A stretch of DNA of 64,000 nucleotides from Micavibrio aeruginosavorus ARL-13 (GCF_000226315.1 NC_016026.1:62001-126000); one strand, 5' to 3'. Positions 35,281 to 45,837 are shown, counted from the first letter of the stretch. Notes: generated from the letters alone by a model not told the origin. Made by a program: numbers and translations.

Positions 35281-38200
35281 ATGGCCGAACAAAAATCATC
35301 CACCGCACAGGTGTTTTCCGCGGATCAATCCAACGGCTTGCCGTTCGGTTCGGCGGATATTCAGGGCATGAGCCTGTCGCCCGTTGGCGCACTGGTCATC
35401 AAGCTGACGGATGGGTCATCTCTCCAGATTGAAAATTTCAAAGAGCTGAGCGCGCAGGGTGCGCAGATCGCTCTCGCCGATGGCGAAGTCATCGACACGG
35501 CAAAATTACTGGCGACCTTGTCGGGCGCCACCAGCACTCCTGCGAATGATCGCGCCGACGGCCCGGCTGTGATCGTTGCTGCACCGGGTGCTGGCAAGAC
35601 CGTCGAAATCACCATGGCAGACGGCACGGTTTACGAACTCTCCTTCGACCTTGATGCGCAAACCACCCGCGTTGAAAGCAACGGCGATCTGGTCATTACG
35701 TTTGCTGATGGCGGCGTTCTGGTCCTGCAAGGCTACAGCGATGCGGTGAAGGGTGATAACCCGCCGTCTTTGACGTTGGCGGATGGTACCGTGATTAACG
35801 GTGTTGATGTGCTGACCATGGTCGCCAAAGACGCCGAAGCGGAAAAAGCCGCGAAGGTTGAACCGGCTTCCGGTCAAACCGATGATGTTGATCTGGCACA
35901 GCTGGCTGAACAATTGGCCGCCGTAGAGCCGGCCGCCGGTGAAGCGGGCGGCGCGGGTGGATCCCGTGGCGGTTTCGGCTTCCAAAGTGCGGTTGATTCC
36001 GCCCCGCTGGACAGCCCGGACGCCATCGGCCCGATTGGCCCGACAGCGTTGCAATATAATATCCCTGAATTCAAAGAAGATATCTTCTTCGAAGAAGGCC
36101 CGGCCCCGACCCCGGTAGCACCGCCGCCGCCGTCGCTGGAAGTCGGCAATTCCGTCGTCAAGGAAGATGGTTCGGTTCAGCTGGTCATTCTGGCTGATTC
36201 GGGCACGGCAACGGGCGTGAACCTGGTCATCACCGTTTCCGGTATTCCCGCGGACTGGACCGTGACCCCGGGCCTGGGCACCTATAACAGCACGACGGGC
36301 ACATGGACGTTTACGTTGCTGGGCGGTGGTTCCACCTCTCAGGCCCCGACCTTGTCTCCGCCGGCGCAATCCGACGTGGACCTGCCGAACCTGCAAGTCA
36401 CCGCAACGAACATCAGCACCACAACGGGCTTGAGCTCCAGCAGCAACGGCACGATTGACGTGACGGTTGATGCGGTGGCCGACGTTCCGACCGTGAACGG
36501 CAGCGATGCCACCGGGAACGAAGGTGTTGTTCTGCCGGTGTCCATCAATGGCGCACTGGGCGTTGATAATTTCGACTCCTCTGAATCCATTTCCCACTAC
36601 ATCATCTCTGGCGTTCCGACGGGCTTTACCCTGTCCGCTGGCGTGGATCAGGGTGGTGGCGTCTGGCGTCTGGACCCGTCCGATCTGGCGGGCCTGACCA
36701 TCAATCCGAACAATGCCAATTATTTCGGGACGTTTGATCTGAACGTGACGATCCATACGGTGGATACGCCGACCGATGGTGAATTTGATTCAACCGACAA
36801 CACCAATTCTGCAACGGACAAACTGACCCTGACATGGAAGCCGGAAGCCAACCCGCCGACCATCGAAGTCAATAACGGTGTCGACGATGTGATCGTGAAG
36901 GAAGACGGCACTGTCTTCGTGAAGATCGTTGCGGCCCTGGACCCGGCGGGTTCGGGCAATGAAATCCTGACCGTGACCGTGACGGGTATTGATCCGACAT
37001 GGACACTGACCACGGGTGCGGCGAACGGTACGTATAATCCGGCAACAGGCACGTGGACGATCACGATGCCGGCTGGTCAAAACTACAATGGTGGCTTGAC
37101 CTTTACACCGCCGGCGCAGTCCGATCTGGATCTGACCGGCCTGAACGCAACAGCCACGGCTTTTGAACCGGCAACGGGCACGTCTGCGAATGCCAATGAT
37201 GCGTTCCAGATCATCACCGACGCTGTCGCGGATGCGCCGGATGTAACGGCCAATGGCGGCACTGCTGTTGAAGGCACGCCGATTGCGATTAGCGTGAACG
37301 GAATGCTGGGCGTTGATACGGATGGTTCCGAATCAATTTCTCATTACACCATTTCCGGTGTTGACCCGGGCTTCACTTTGTCCGCTGGGACGAATTTGGG
37401 TGGTGGTGTCTGGCAACTGACCCCGGCGCAGCTGGCTGGCCTGACGATTACGCCGCCGAATTCCAACTTCAACGGTACGTTGAACCTGACGGCCACCGTT
37501 CACACAGTGGATACGCCGAATGATGTTGAAAATGACACGGGCGATAACACCAATTCCGACTCCGCGCCGCTGAGCGTGACGTGGACTCCGGTGATCAACC
37601 CGCCGTCCATTCTGGCCAATGGTGGCGTTGATAACGCGCAAGTGAAAGAAGACGGCACGGTTGACGTTCCGCTGACCGCCGCGCTGGGCACCAACCCGGC
37701 TGTGGGCGAATACATGGTTGTAACCGTCACGGGCATTCCGTCCAGCTGGGGCTTCTCTGCGCCGGTTGGCACATACAATGCCGGCACGGGCACCTGGACC
37801 TATACGGTTCCGGCCAACTCCAACCTGTCCACCACGCTGACCTTCACGCCGCCGGCCGAATCCGATGTGGATTTGTCGGGCCTGAATGCATCCGTTGTGG
37901 CTTATGATCCGGCTGCAGGTATTCAAACTGCACCGGTGAATGATGGTTTTGGTATCGTTGTTGATGCTGTGGCCGACAAACCGGACATCACCGCTAATGG
38001 CGGCACAGCCGCCGAAGGTACGCCGATTGCCCTGACCCTGAACGGGATGTTGGGTTCGGATAATTTCGACGGTTCCGAATCGATCTCTCACTACACCATT
38101 TCTGGCGTTGACCCGGGCTTCACCCTGTCCGCTGGGACGAATTTGGGTGGTGGTATCTGGCAATTGACCCCGGCGCAGCTGGCTGGCCTGACGATCACGC

Positions 38201-41200
38201 CGCCGAACTCCAACTTCAACGGCACGTTGAACCTGACCGCAACCGTTCACACGGTGGACACACCGACCGATGGCGAATTCGCCACGGGTGACAACACCAA
38301 CTCTGACTCGGCGCCGCTGACCGTAACCTGGACGCCGGGCATCAACCCGCCGACCATTCTGGTTAATGGTGGCATTGACGATGCATGGGTGAAGGAAGAT
38401 GGTTCCGTGAACGTGGCGCTGGTTGCCAATTTGGGTGCCAATGCCGATACGGATGAATATCTGGTCGTGACGGTGACCGGTATTGATGCAAGCTGGGGCT
38501 TCTCCGCTCCGGTGGGTACGTACAATGCTGCAACCGGCACCTGGACCTACACGGTTCCGGCGGGCCAAAACCTGTCCACCGTCATGACCTTCACGCCGCC
38601 GGCGAACAAGGACATCGACATGACGGGTCTGGTGGCGACGGCTGTATCGAAAGATGCATCCTCGGGCCAAACCAGCACCCCGGCCAATGACGGTTTCAAT
38701 GTCCGCACCGATGCGGTCATTGATGAACCGAACTTGAGCGCAAGCAACGCATCCGGTTCCGACAACACCCCGATCGCGCTGAACATCGCGACCAGCGTGG
38801 GTGATACGGACGGTTCCGAAGTGATCACGCACCTGACCATCACGGGCGTGCCGTCTGGCGCAACCTTGTCGGCGGGCACATACAACGCTGCGACCGATAC
38901 ATGGACACTGACCCCGGCTCAACTGGCGGGTCTGACCATGACGCCGGTGCGCGGGACCGAAGGATCTTACACGCTGACGGTTAAAACCTTTGCCAAGGAA
39001 CAGAACCTCAGCGGTCTGGAAAACGACCTGAGCGACAACGATGCGACGAAACAGGTCACGTTGAATGTCACCGTGACCGACGATGAACCGCAAAACTTCA
39101 ACGCACCGGGCAAAACGGTCGATGAAACGTCCTTGCACACATCCCCGACGGTAACGGTTTCGAACACGCTGACCGCGAATTTCGGCTCTGATGCCCCGGG
39201 CAGCTTCGGCTTCACCGGCACGGGCCCGAGTGGCCTGACCTCCAACGGGGTTCCGGTTGTTGTGACGCTGTCTGGTAACACGTATACGGCGGTTGCGGGT
39301 GGCGATCCGATCTTTACCCTCAGCCTCAACCCGGCCACGGGCACCTACACCTTCAACCTGACCGGTGTTCTGGACCACCCGATTGCGGGTAACCCGAACG
39401 AACCGATCAACCTGAACTTCGGTGTGAAAGCCACCGATGCCGATGGCGATGTGGCCAACGGCACCGTGACGATCACGGTTCTGGACGATGCCCCGACCGC
39501 AAACCACGATATCAATAATTTCGACATTCTGGATGGCGGTACAACGGGTAACGTGATTACGGGTCTGAACGCCGACAATGTTGGCGCGGCGGATCTGGGA
39601 TCTCAGGACGTTCCGAACAAGGTGACGGCTGTGTCCTTTGGTGGCACGACAGTAACCGTTCCGGCCACGGGTGAAGCCACGATCGAGGGTGATCATGGTA
39701 CGTTGAAAATCAAGGCGGATGGGTCTTACACCTACACCGTTAAAACGGCGCCGGCTCCGGATCAGGATTATAACGTCGTTATGATGCTGGACGTGTCCGG
39801 TTCCATGGGCAATGCGTCCGATCCGTCGTCGAAAATGGCGAAATTGATCGATGCTGTTCAAAACCTGATGAACGACTTCAATGCCTATCCGAACGGTGAC
39901 ATTAAAGTTCACATCGTTCCGTTCGGTACAAACTCCCAGGCGGGCCACACATTTACCGTGACCGACCCCTCGGGGTTGACGGATGTTCTGGCCTATCTGG
40001 AAGGGCTCAATTCTCTGACCGGAAGCAACCAGTACACCAACTACGAAGCCCCGCTGGCGGATGCTGCTGCATGGTTGGCTGCACAACCGGCTGGCGCGAC
40101 GAACATCAGCTACTTCGTATCCGATGGCGAACCGAACCGTTACATCGACAGCAACGGCAACGTTGCATCGGGTAACCTGCTCACCATTTTGAACCAATTG
40201 AATGGCGGTGATGGTTCTCCGGAAATCTCCAACCTGCAAAATCTGGGTGAGGTGATTGCGGTGGGTATCGGCGTGAATTCTTCCACGCTCGACAACCTGG
40301 ACTACATCGATACGGGCGCAAACGCGATCGACGTACAAGATCCGGATGACCTCAGCTCCGCTCTGGCCAACGCCAGCCCGATTGGCGGCGCGACACCGGG
40401 TACGGATGTGTTTGAATACACACTGACCGACGCCGATGGCGATCCGTCCAAGGCAACGCTGACCCTGAACGGTGAAGCACCGGACGTTCTGCCGCCGACC
40501 ATTACGGTCAATAACGGCGTGGACGACGTGATCGTGAAGGAAGACGGTTCCGTTTTCGTATCCATCGTGGCGGCTTTGGACCCGGCGGGTCCGGCTGGTC
40601 AGGTTCTGACCGTGAAAGTCACGGGCATCAATGCCGACTGGACGATCACCAATGCCAACGGCACGTACAATGCCGGAACGGGTACATGGACGATCACCAT
40701 GCCGGCGGGCCAAAACTACAATGGCGGCCTGACCTTCAAACCGAAAGCCAACAGTGATGTTGACCTGTCGGGTCTGGTTGCCACCGCAACCGCGACGGAA
40801 CCGGTAACGGGCCTGAGCGCATCCAACAATGACGCCTTCCGCGTTGTAACGGACGCGGTTGCCGATGCTCCGAACCTGGTCGTCAGCAATGCTGCCGGTT
40901 CGGATAACGGCCCGATTGCCCTGAATATCCTGACCTCGGTCAATGATCTGGATACGTCGGAAACGATTTCCAGTGTTGTGATCTCGGGCGTTCCGGCTGG
41001 TGCGACATTGTCCGCTGGCGTGAAACAGGCCAATGGTGACTGGGTCCTGACCCAATCGCAATTGTCTGGCCTGAAACTGAACCCGGTTCGCGGAACCGAG
41101 GGCACATTCACACTGAGCGTCAAATCGACAGCAACCGAAACCAACCTGTCTGGCGTTGAAGTGGACCTGAGCGATAACAACGCTTCGGTGACGAAAACCC

Positions 41201-43959
41201 TGACGGTAACGGTAACGGATGATGAGCCGGATGATTTTGTAACCCCTGCTAAAACCGTAGATGAAACCAATCTGGTCTCTGGCCCGGTTTCGGTGGGCGG
41301 CAAGATGACGGCTGATTTCGGCGGCGATGGCCCGGGCACTTTCGGTGCAACCGGTGCATTTGCCAGCGCGATGACATTGAAGTCGAATGGTGTGAATGTG
41401 AATGTAACCTTGTCTGGAAATACCTATACGGGTAAGGCGGGTGCGGAAACGATCTTTACGTTGACGGTTCATTCCGATGGTACATACAGCTTTAACTTGC
41501 TGGGTACATTGGATCATCCGAATGCATCCAATCATAACGATGCGATTATCCTGAATTTCGGGGTGAAGGCGACGGATGCAGATAGCGACTTTACCACAGG
41601 TACATTGCAAATCACCGTTTTGGATGATGGTGTAACGGCCCATGATGATGTCGCGTTTGTGGATGCCGTTATCGGTGTTGTAAATGGAACGGTCGTTGCC
41701 AACGATGATTTCAGCCAGGATGAATCGAACACGGTCACATCCGTATCATTTGGCGGAACCACCGTTGCGGTTCCAGCCGTGGGTGAAGCGACCATCAACG
41801 GCGCGAACGGCGTTTTGAAAATCAAGGCTGATGGCACCTATACCTACACCTTGAACGCTGGTTCCGGGACAACAACGGGCACAACCTCGACTTTGAACCT
41901 GGGATCGTCTGATGTGTCGGGAACGCAACTCAGCATCACCAAAAATGGCGTGACAATCAGCATTGGGACGCCGGAATATAGCGGTGTTGCCTTTGGTACC
42001 GATTTGACCTGGGTTAACCATTCAACGGGTGCTGGTATCGGTATTAAGGGGAATGGCAGTGACAAGGTCTGGTCCGCAGGCGAAAAACTTGTTGTAAACC
42101 CTGCGGATTTGGCCAGTGGTCTGTCGATTGTTTTGTCGGATATGGCAAACAATGCGGGTGACTCCATGGTCTTCCGCGTGTTCCTCGAGGATGGATCGAG
42201 CACCCTGAAGACTGTAACGATTACATCGGGATCTGCATTGGATCGCACTTTTGAAATCGAAAGCACCGAATTCGGCGGCAAGATGATCGATAAAGTTGAG
42301 ATCTTTACGGTGCAGAATAGCAGCAAGGCATCGTCCTTCCTGTTGAAAGACGTAACCGTCGAATACCCGGGGACGTCGGCTGGGCCGGACCAATTCACCT
42401 ATACCTTAAAGGATGGTGATGGCGATACGGATACCGCTGTGTTGAGCATTGATGTGCTGAATCCGGTTCTGTTGGTTGGCAGCAATGCTGATGATGTTAG
42501 CGGATCAACCACGACATATGTTGTTGGTAATGACGACGGTGTGATTACCGGCGGCGCGTCCAGCGACATCCTGATCGGTGATGCTGGCGGTTCGTCCATG
42601 CAGAACGTCGACAAGGATTACAACATCGTCATGATGCTGGACGTATCCGGTTCGATGGGCAGCAATGATCGTGCGGGCGACCGTATGTACAAGCTGATCC
42701 AGGCGGTGAACAACTTGGTGGGCGATCTGGACCAATATACGGGCGGTGACGTGATTATTCACTTCGTGCCCTTTGCAACTAATGTTGGGAACGAGCGTAC
42801 GTTCAACCTGGCCACGGATTCGTTGAGCAGCATCTATGCCTACATCGAATCGCTGGACGGCAACGGCTTCACCAACTACGAAGCTCCGATGCAGGCCGCA
42901 ATTGAGTGGATGGAAGATGCCGCTGCCGCGAACCCGGATGCGGAACGCATCAGCTACTTCATCTCGGACGGCGCACCGAACCATTATGTTGATAATAATG
43001 GGACCGTGCGTGAAGCGTCCTGGGGTGCGGGCGAAGCCATGGATCAAATCCGCGGTGATGCGGATTATGGTCAGCCTGGTTTCGGTGACAATGTCCGCGA
43101 TGACAACACCAACGAAATCGCTATGTTGCAAGCGCTGAGCGAAGTGATCGGTGTTGGTATCAATCTGGGTGCGACCAGCACCAATTTTGGTTACATCAAG
43201 GAAATCGACTCCGATGGCGTGGCCATTAACGTGAACGACTCCGATGATCTGTCCGCTGCTCTGCAAGGCGCAAGCCCGCTGAACCAGCTGGCTGATCTGG
43301 GTGATGACGTTCTGGTTGGCGGGAATGGCAATGACATTCTGTTCGGCGACTCGGTCTTCACCGACGATCTGGCATTGGCCCAAGGTCTGAACACGCTGAA
43401 AGGCGCAGGCTGGGACGTTTTCGCGAAACTGGAAGCGGGTCAAGGCACCAACGCTGGATGGACCCGTGCGGATACGATTGATTATATCCGCACCCATGCC
43501 GAAGCATTGGCCGCCGAATCCACCACCAGCACGGGTGACACCCGTGACGGCGGTAACGATACGCTGAACGGTGGAGCCGGGAACGACCTGATCTTCGGCC
43601 AGGAAGGCAACGACATCATCAATGGTGGTGCTGGCGACGACACGCTGTATGGCGGTTCGGGTGCCGATACCTTCCTGTATCAATCGATGAGCGATGGCAA
43701 AGACACGATCAAGGACTTTGACGCGGCCGAAGGTGACCGTGTTGACCTGTCCGATCTGCTCTCTGGTCTGGGTTACAACCCGGCCCAGGATGCGATCAAC
43801 GATTTCGTGTTCGCCCGGACCGAAAGCGGCAAAACCATTCTGTCGATCGATGCGACGGGTATGGGGAATGCCTCCGGTGCACAGGACATCGTGGTGCTGG
43901 AGGGCGTCAACGCCACCCTGAACCAGCTGTTGACCGCCGGTGTTGTCACCGACGTCTAA
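35281..43959 (+). CDS. Giant LapA/BapA-like type I secreted adhesin with two vWA domains
   Basis: A 2892-residue repeat adhesin without signal peptide. Residues about 1-160 look like the BapA/LapA N-terminal retention module (L-V-I-K-L-T-D-G-S-S-L-Q-I-E-N-F). PAAG at 217-220 resembles a LapG protease site and precedes G-F-G-F-Q-S (231-236). Next come four Ig-like repeats of 230-250 residues (36135-39075), a T1SS-143-like domain (39076-39490), a VCBS-like domain split by vWA domain 1 (39763-40380, MIDAS D-V-S-G-S), a fifth Ig-like repeat, a second T1SS-143/VCBS-like pair with another insertion (41887-42372), and vWA domain 2 (42613-43280). The last 200 residues hold RTX repeats (G-G-N-D-T-L-N-G-G-A-G-N-D-L) and the secretion target domain. 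Likely role is attachment to surfaces, biofilm or prey cells. Confidence 0.92.
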   Translation: MAEQKSSTAQVFSADQSNGLPFGSADIQGMSLSPVGALVIKLTDGSSLQIENFKELSAQGAQIALADGEVIDTAKLLATLSGATSTPANDRADGPAVIVAAPGAGKTVEITMADGTVYELSFDLDAQTTRVESNGDLVITFADGGVLVLQGYSDAVKGDNPPSLTLADGTVINGVDVLTMVAKDAEAEKAAKVEPASGQTDDVDLAQLAEQLAAVEPAAGEAGGAGGSRGGFGFQSAVDSAPLDSPDAIGPIGPTALQYNIPEFKEDIFFEEGPAPTPVAPPPPSLEVGNSVVKEDGSVQLVILADSGTATGVNLVITVSGIPADWTVTPGLGTYNSTTGTWTFTLLGGGSTSQAPTLSPPAQSDVDLPNLQVTATNISTTTGLSSSSNGTIDVTVDAVADVPTVNGSDATGNEGVVLPVSINGALGVDNFDSSESISHYIISGVPTGFTLSAGVDQGGGVWRLDPSDLAGLTINPNNANYFGTFDLNVTIHTVDTPTDGEFDSTDNTNSATDKLTLTWKPEANPPTIEVNNGVDDVIVKEDGTVFVKIVAALDPAGSGNEILTVTVTGIDPTWTLTTGAANGTYNPATGTWTITMPAGQNYNGGLTFTPPAQSDLDLTGLNATATAFEPATGTSANANDAFQIITDAVADAPDVTANGGTAVEGTPIAISVNGMLGVDTDGSESISHYTISGVDPGFTLSAGTNLGGGVWQLTPAQLAGLTITPPNSNFNGTLNLTATVHTVDTPNDVENDTGDNTNSDSAPLSVTWTPVINPPSILANGGVDNAQVKEDGTVDVPLTAALGTNPAVGEYMVVTVTGIPSSWGFSAPVGTYNAGTGTWTYTVPANSNLSTTLTFTPPAESDVDLSGLNASVVAYDPAAGIQTAPVNDGFGIVVDAVADKPDITANGGTAAEGTPIALTLNGMLGSDNFDGSESISHYTISGVDPGFTLSAGTNLGGGIWQLTPAQLAGLTITPPNSNFNGTLNLTATVHTVDTPTDGEFATGDNTNSDSAPLTVTWTPGINPPTILVNGGIDDAWVKEDGSVNVALVANLGANADTDEYLVVTVTGIDASWGFSAPVGTYNAATGTWTYTVPAGQNLSTVMTFTPPANKDIDMTGLVATAVSKDASSGQTSTPANDGFNVRTDAVIDEPNLSASNASGSDNTPIALNIATSVGDTDGSEVITHLTITGVPSGATLSAGTYNAATDTWTLTPAQLAGLTMTPVRGTEGSYTLTVKTFAKEQNLSGLENDLSDNDATKQVTLNVTVTDDEPQNFNAPGKTVDETSLHTSPTVTVSNTLTANFGSDAPGSFGFTGTGPSGLTSNGVPVVVTLSGNTYTAVAGGDPIFTLSLNPATGTYTFNLTGVLDHPIAGNPNEPINLNFGVKATDADGDVANGTVTITVLDDAPTANHDINNFDILDGGTTGNVITGLNADNVGAADLGSQDVPNKVTAVSFGGTTVTVPATGEATIEGDHGTLKIKADGSYTYTVKTAPAPDQDYNVVMMLDVSGSMGNASDPSSKMAKLIDAVQNLMNDFNAYPNGDIKVHIVPFGTNSQAGHTFTVTDPSGLTDVLAYLEGLNSLTGSNQYTNYEAPLADAAAWLAAQPAGATNISYFVSDGEPNRYIDSNGNVASGNLLTILNQLNGGDGSPEISNLQNLGEVIAVGIGVNSSTLDNLDYIDTGANAIDVQDPDDLSSALANASPIGGATPGTDVFEYTLTDADGDPSKATLTLNGEAPDVLPPTITVNNGVDDVIVKEDGSVFVSIVAALDPAGPAGQVLTVKVTGINADWTITNANGTYNAGTGTWTITMPAGQNYNGGLTFKPKANSDVDLSGLVATATATEPVTGLSASNNDAFRVVTDAVADAPNLVVSNAAGSDNGPIALNILTSVNDLDTSETISSVVISGVPAGATLSAGVKQANGDWVLTQSQLSGLKLNPVRGTEGTFTLSVKSTATETNLSGVEVDLSDNNASVTKTLTVTVTDDEPDDFVTPAKTVDETNLVSGPVSVGGKMTADFGGDGPGTFGATGAFASAMTLKSNGVNVNVTLSGNTYTGKAGAETIFTLTVHSDGTYSFNLLGTLDHPNASNHNDAIILNFGVKATDADSDFTTGTLQITVLDDGVTAHDDVAFVDAVIGVVNGTVVANDDFSQDESNTVTSVSFGGTTVAVPAVGEATINGANGVLKIKADGTYTYTLNAGSGTTTGTTSTLNLGSSDVSGTQLSITKNGVTISIGTPEYSGVAFGTDLTWVNHSTGAGIGIKGNGSDKVWSAGEKLVVNPADLASGLSIVLSDMANNAGDSMVFRVFLEDGSSTLKTVTITSGSALDRTFEIESTEFGGKMIDKVEIFTVQNSSKASSFLLKDVTVEYPGTSAGPDQFTYTLKDGDGDTDTAVLSIDVLNPVLLVGSNADDVSGSTTTYVVGNDDGVITGGASSDILIGDAGGSSMQNVDKDYNIVMMLDVSGSMGSNDRAGDRMYKLIQAVNNLVGDLDQYTGGDVIIHFVPFATNVGNERTFNLATDSLSSIYAYIESLDGNGFTNYEAPMQAAIEWMEDAAAANPDAERISYFISDGAPNHYVDNNGTVREASWGAGEAMDQIRGDADYGQPGFGDNVRDDNTNEIAMLQALSEVIGVGINLGATSTNFGYIKEIDSDGVAINVNDSDDLSAALQGASPLNQLADLGDDVLVGGNGNDILFGDSVFTDDLALAQGLNTLKGAGWDVFAKLEAGQGTNAGWTRADTIDYIRTHAEALAAESTTSTGDTRDGGNDTLNGGAGNDLIFGQEGNDIINGGAGDDTLYGGSGADTFLYQSMSDGKDTIKDFDAAEGDRVDLSDLLSGLGYNPAQDAINDFVFARTESGKTILSIDATGMGNASGAQDIVVLEGVNATLNQLLTAGVVTDV

Positions 43960-43980
43960 TTGGCAGCTTTTACAGAATAA

Positions 43981-44015
43981 CAAAACCGGCCCGGGATATT
44001 CTCGGGCCGGTTTTG
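43981..44015 (+). terminator. Terminator-like hairpin after the adhesin gene
   Basis: A 13-bp perfect stem CAAAACCGGCCCG / CGGGCCGGTTTTG, 22 bases after the stop codon, with a TTTTG end. It separates the adhesin transcript from the secretion genes. Confidence 0.85.
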
Positions 44016-44266
44016 TATTGGCGGTCCCTGGGCGTTCCCTGTGTGGCTTGTGTGATACAGTCGCAATCATTCTATGTAGATTACGGAAAGTCCCTCTGGA
44101 CCCGAGGCTTGTTTCACGATATAAAGGACGGGCAAATTTATATTGGAACACAATGGGTTTCGGTATAAAACGGGTGTGCCGGGCGATCCCGTCATTCCAA
44201 AGGTTATCCACCTTTGGGTGTACGTTTCTTGGGCCGCGCCGGATCATATTGTTCGTCATGATTTAA

Positions 44267-45685
44267 ATGGGGAAAGCAGTGACCTCTGTTCGTCTTTTCA
44301 AATATTTGACCGTTGGTGTTTCGGCGCTGGCCCTGTCTTCCGCTCTGTCGTTCGGTGCTTTGGCACAGGATACGGGGATGCGCGCTTCCGCCTCTGGCGA
44401 AATGGTCGCCAAGGATCCGATGCAGATTTCGCTGAGCGAAGCGGTTGGTATCGGTGTGCGCACCAACCCGGAATATAACATCGTGGCCAACAACCGCCGC
44501 GCAACGGACGAAGAATTGAACCAGGCGAAAGCTTTGTATCTGCCGTCCATCGACGTTGCCGCTGATACCGGTTTTGAACACAGCGATGATCCGTCCACCC
44601 GCGGTGGTCTGGATGATGACGATGAAGAAAACATGTGGCGCTACGAAGCGGGCATCACATTGACGCAGATGCTGTTTGATGGTTTCGAAACCAAACACGA
44701 AGTTGGTCGTCAAAAAGCCCGCGTTGAATCCGCATCGCACCGCGTTCGCGAGGCATCCGAACTGACCGGTCTGGCAATTGTCGAGGCCTATCTGGATGTG
44801 ATGCGCCAACGTGAATTGCTGCGCATCGCCCGTCAGAACGTTGCTGATCACATCACTATTCTGGAGCAGATCGAAGACAGCTCCGATGTGGGCCGCACCA
44901 CCACCGCTGATCTGGAACAAACGCGTGCGCGTCTGGCGTCTGCCCGTGCGAACGAATCCAGTGTCCGTGAATCCCTGCGCATTTCCGAAGCCGCGTATAT
45001 GCGCGCCGTTGGTGAAGCGCCGAAAAATCTGGTGATGCCGCTGGTGCCAGTTGACGCGCTGGCCGCCGATGTTGAGGCAGAGGTGAAAACCGCCCTGCAC
45101 CAATCCCCGACGCTGGATATTTTCGAAGCCGACATGCGTGTTGCGAACGAAGAATACCAAGGCGCATACTCCACCTTCTATCCGCAGGTTGATTTCCAGG
45201 CCAACGCCCGGAACGGTGAAGACCTGAACGGTGTTGAGGGTCGCGACACCAGCGCCTCCGCCTTGCTGGTGCTGAACTGGAACCTGTATCGCGGCGGTGC
45301 CGATAACGCCCGCGTCCGCGAGTTCATGAGCCGTGAAGCCCAGACCAAAGAAGAACGCGCCAAGGCCGCACGCGGCGTTGAAAACGAAGTGCGCCAAACC
45401 TGGGCCCGTATGGTGTCCGCTGGTGAGCGCGCTCGCGAATTCGCAGCCCAAGCCGCCGCCAACCAGGAAGTCGTAAAAGCATACAAGGATCAGTTCGATC
45501 TGTCCCGTCGTACGTTGCTGGACGTTCTGGACGCGCAAAACGAATTGTTCGTATCCCAAAGCAACACGGTGAACTCCGAATTCCTGGAAATGTTCGCGGT
45601 CTACCGCCTGCTGGGCCTGAAGGGCGAATTGCTCCCGGTTCTGGGCGTGGCCTATTCCCGCGAAGCTGATCCGGCAAAAATGTAA
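44267..45685 (+). CDS. TolC/LapE-like outer-membrane channel of type I secretion
   Basis: Outer-membrane efflux protein with a signal peptide (ends A-L-A-Q-D near residue 34). It has two repeats of the TolC helical barrel: L-S-E-A-V-G-I-G-V-R-T-N-P-E-Y and later the second-half start S-P-T-L-D-I-F-E-A. The P-S-I-D-V-A-A-D-T-G and S-T-F-Y-P-Q-V-D-F-Q-A segments are the usual beta-strand turns. Length 472. A GTG at 44279 with GGGGAAAG upstream could be the real start. It is the outer-membrane part of the secretion system whose inner-membrane parts are encoded from 46338 on. Confidence 0.9.
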   Translation: MGKAVTSVRLFKYLTVGVSALALSSALSFGALAQDTGMRASASGEMVAKDPMQISLSEAVGIGVRTNPEYNIVANNRRATDEELNQAKALYLPSIDVAADTGFEHSDDPSTRGGLDDDDEENMWRYEAGITLTQMLFDGFETKHEVGRQKARVESASHRVREASELTGLAIVEAYLDVMRQRELLRIARQNVADHITILEQIEDSSDVGRTTTADLEQTRARLASARANESSVRESLRISEAAYMRAVGEAPKNLVMPLVPVDALAADVEAEVKTALHQSPTLDIFEADMRVANEEYQGAYSTFYPQVDFQANARNGEDLNGVEGRDTSASALLVLNWNLYRGGADNARVREFMSREAQTKEERAKAARGVENEVRQTWARMVSAGERAREFAAQAAANQEVVKAYKDQFDLSRRTLLDVLDAQNELFVSQSNTVNSEFLEMFAVYRLLGLKGELLPVLGVAYSREADPAKM

Positions 45686-45710
45686 TCGCTGATCTGTTTG
45701 ACGAAATTTC

Positions 45711-45738
45711 AAACCCCCGGCCTCTGTGCCGGGGGTTT
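45711..45738 (+). terminator. Terminator-like hairpin after the TolC-like gene
   Basis: An 11-bp perfect stem AAACCCCCGGC / GCCGGGGGTTT with CTCTGT loop, 25 bases downstream of the stop. Only a TTT run follows, so it may attenuate rather than fully stop transcription. Confidence 0.75.
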
Positions 45739-45837
45739 GCTATGGGGAGGGGGTTGTTTTGTGCCTCTTGCCATTGCGTCGCACCCTGTGCCAGTCTGAG
45801 GTCATATTTAAAGAAGGTACAAAAACGAGGGGGCATT

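Noticed and set aside
36135-39075. Repeated DNA in the adhesin as a CRISPR or tandem DNA repeat
   Set aside because: Repeats are ~740 bases, imperfect and in frame; they are protein domain repeats.
37333-41643. 1436-codon open frame on the minus strand opposite the adhesin
   Set aside because: Its length follows from codon choice and repetition in the adhesin; the translation is low-complexity, has no domain, and the plus-strand frame is clearly coding.
42505-44259. 584-codon minus-strand frame over the adhesin 3' end and its terminator
   Set aside because: Same antisense shadow effect; it runs through the terminator hairpin and has no recognisable domain.
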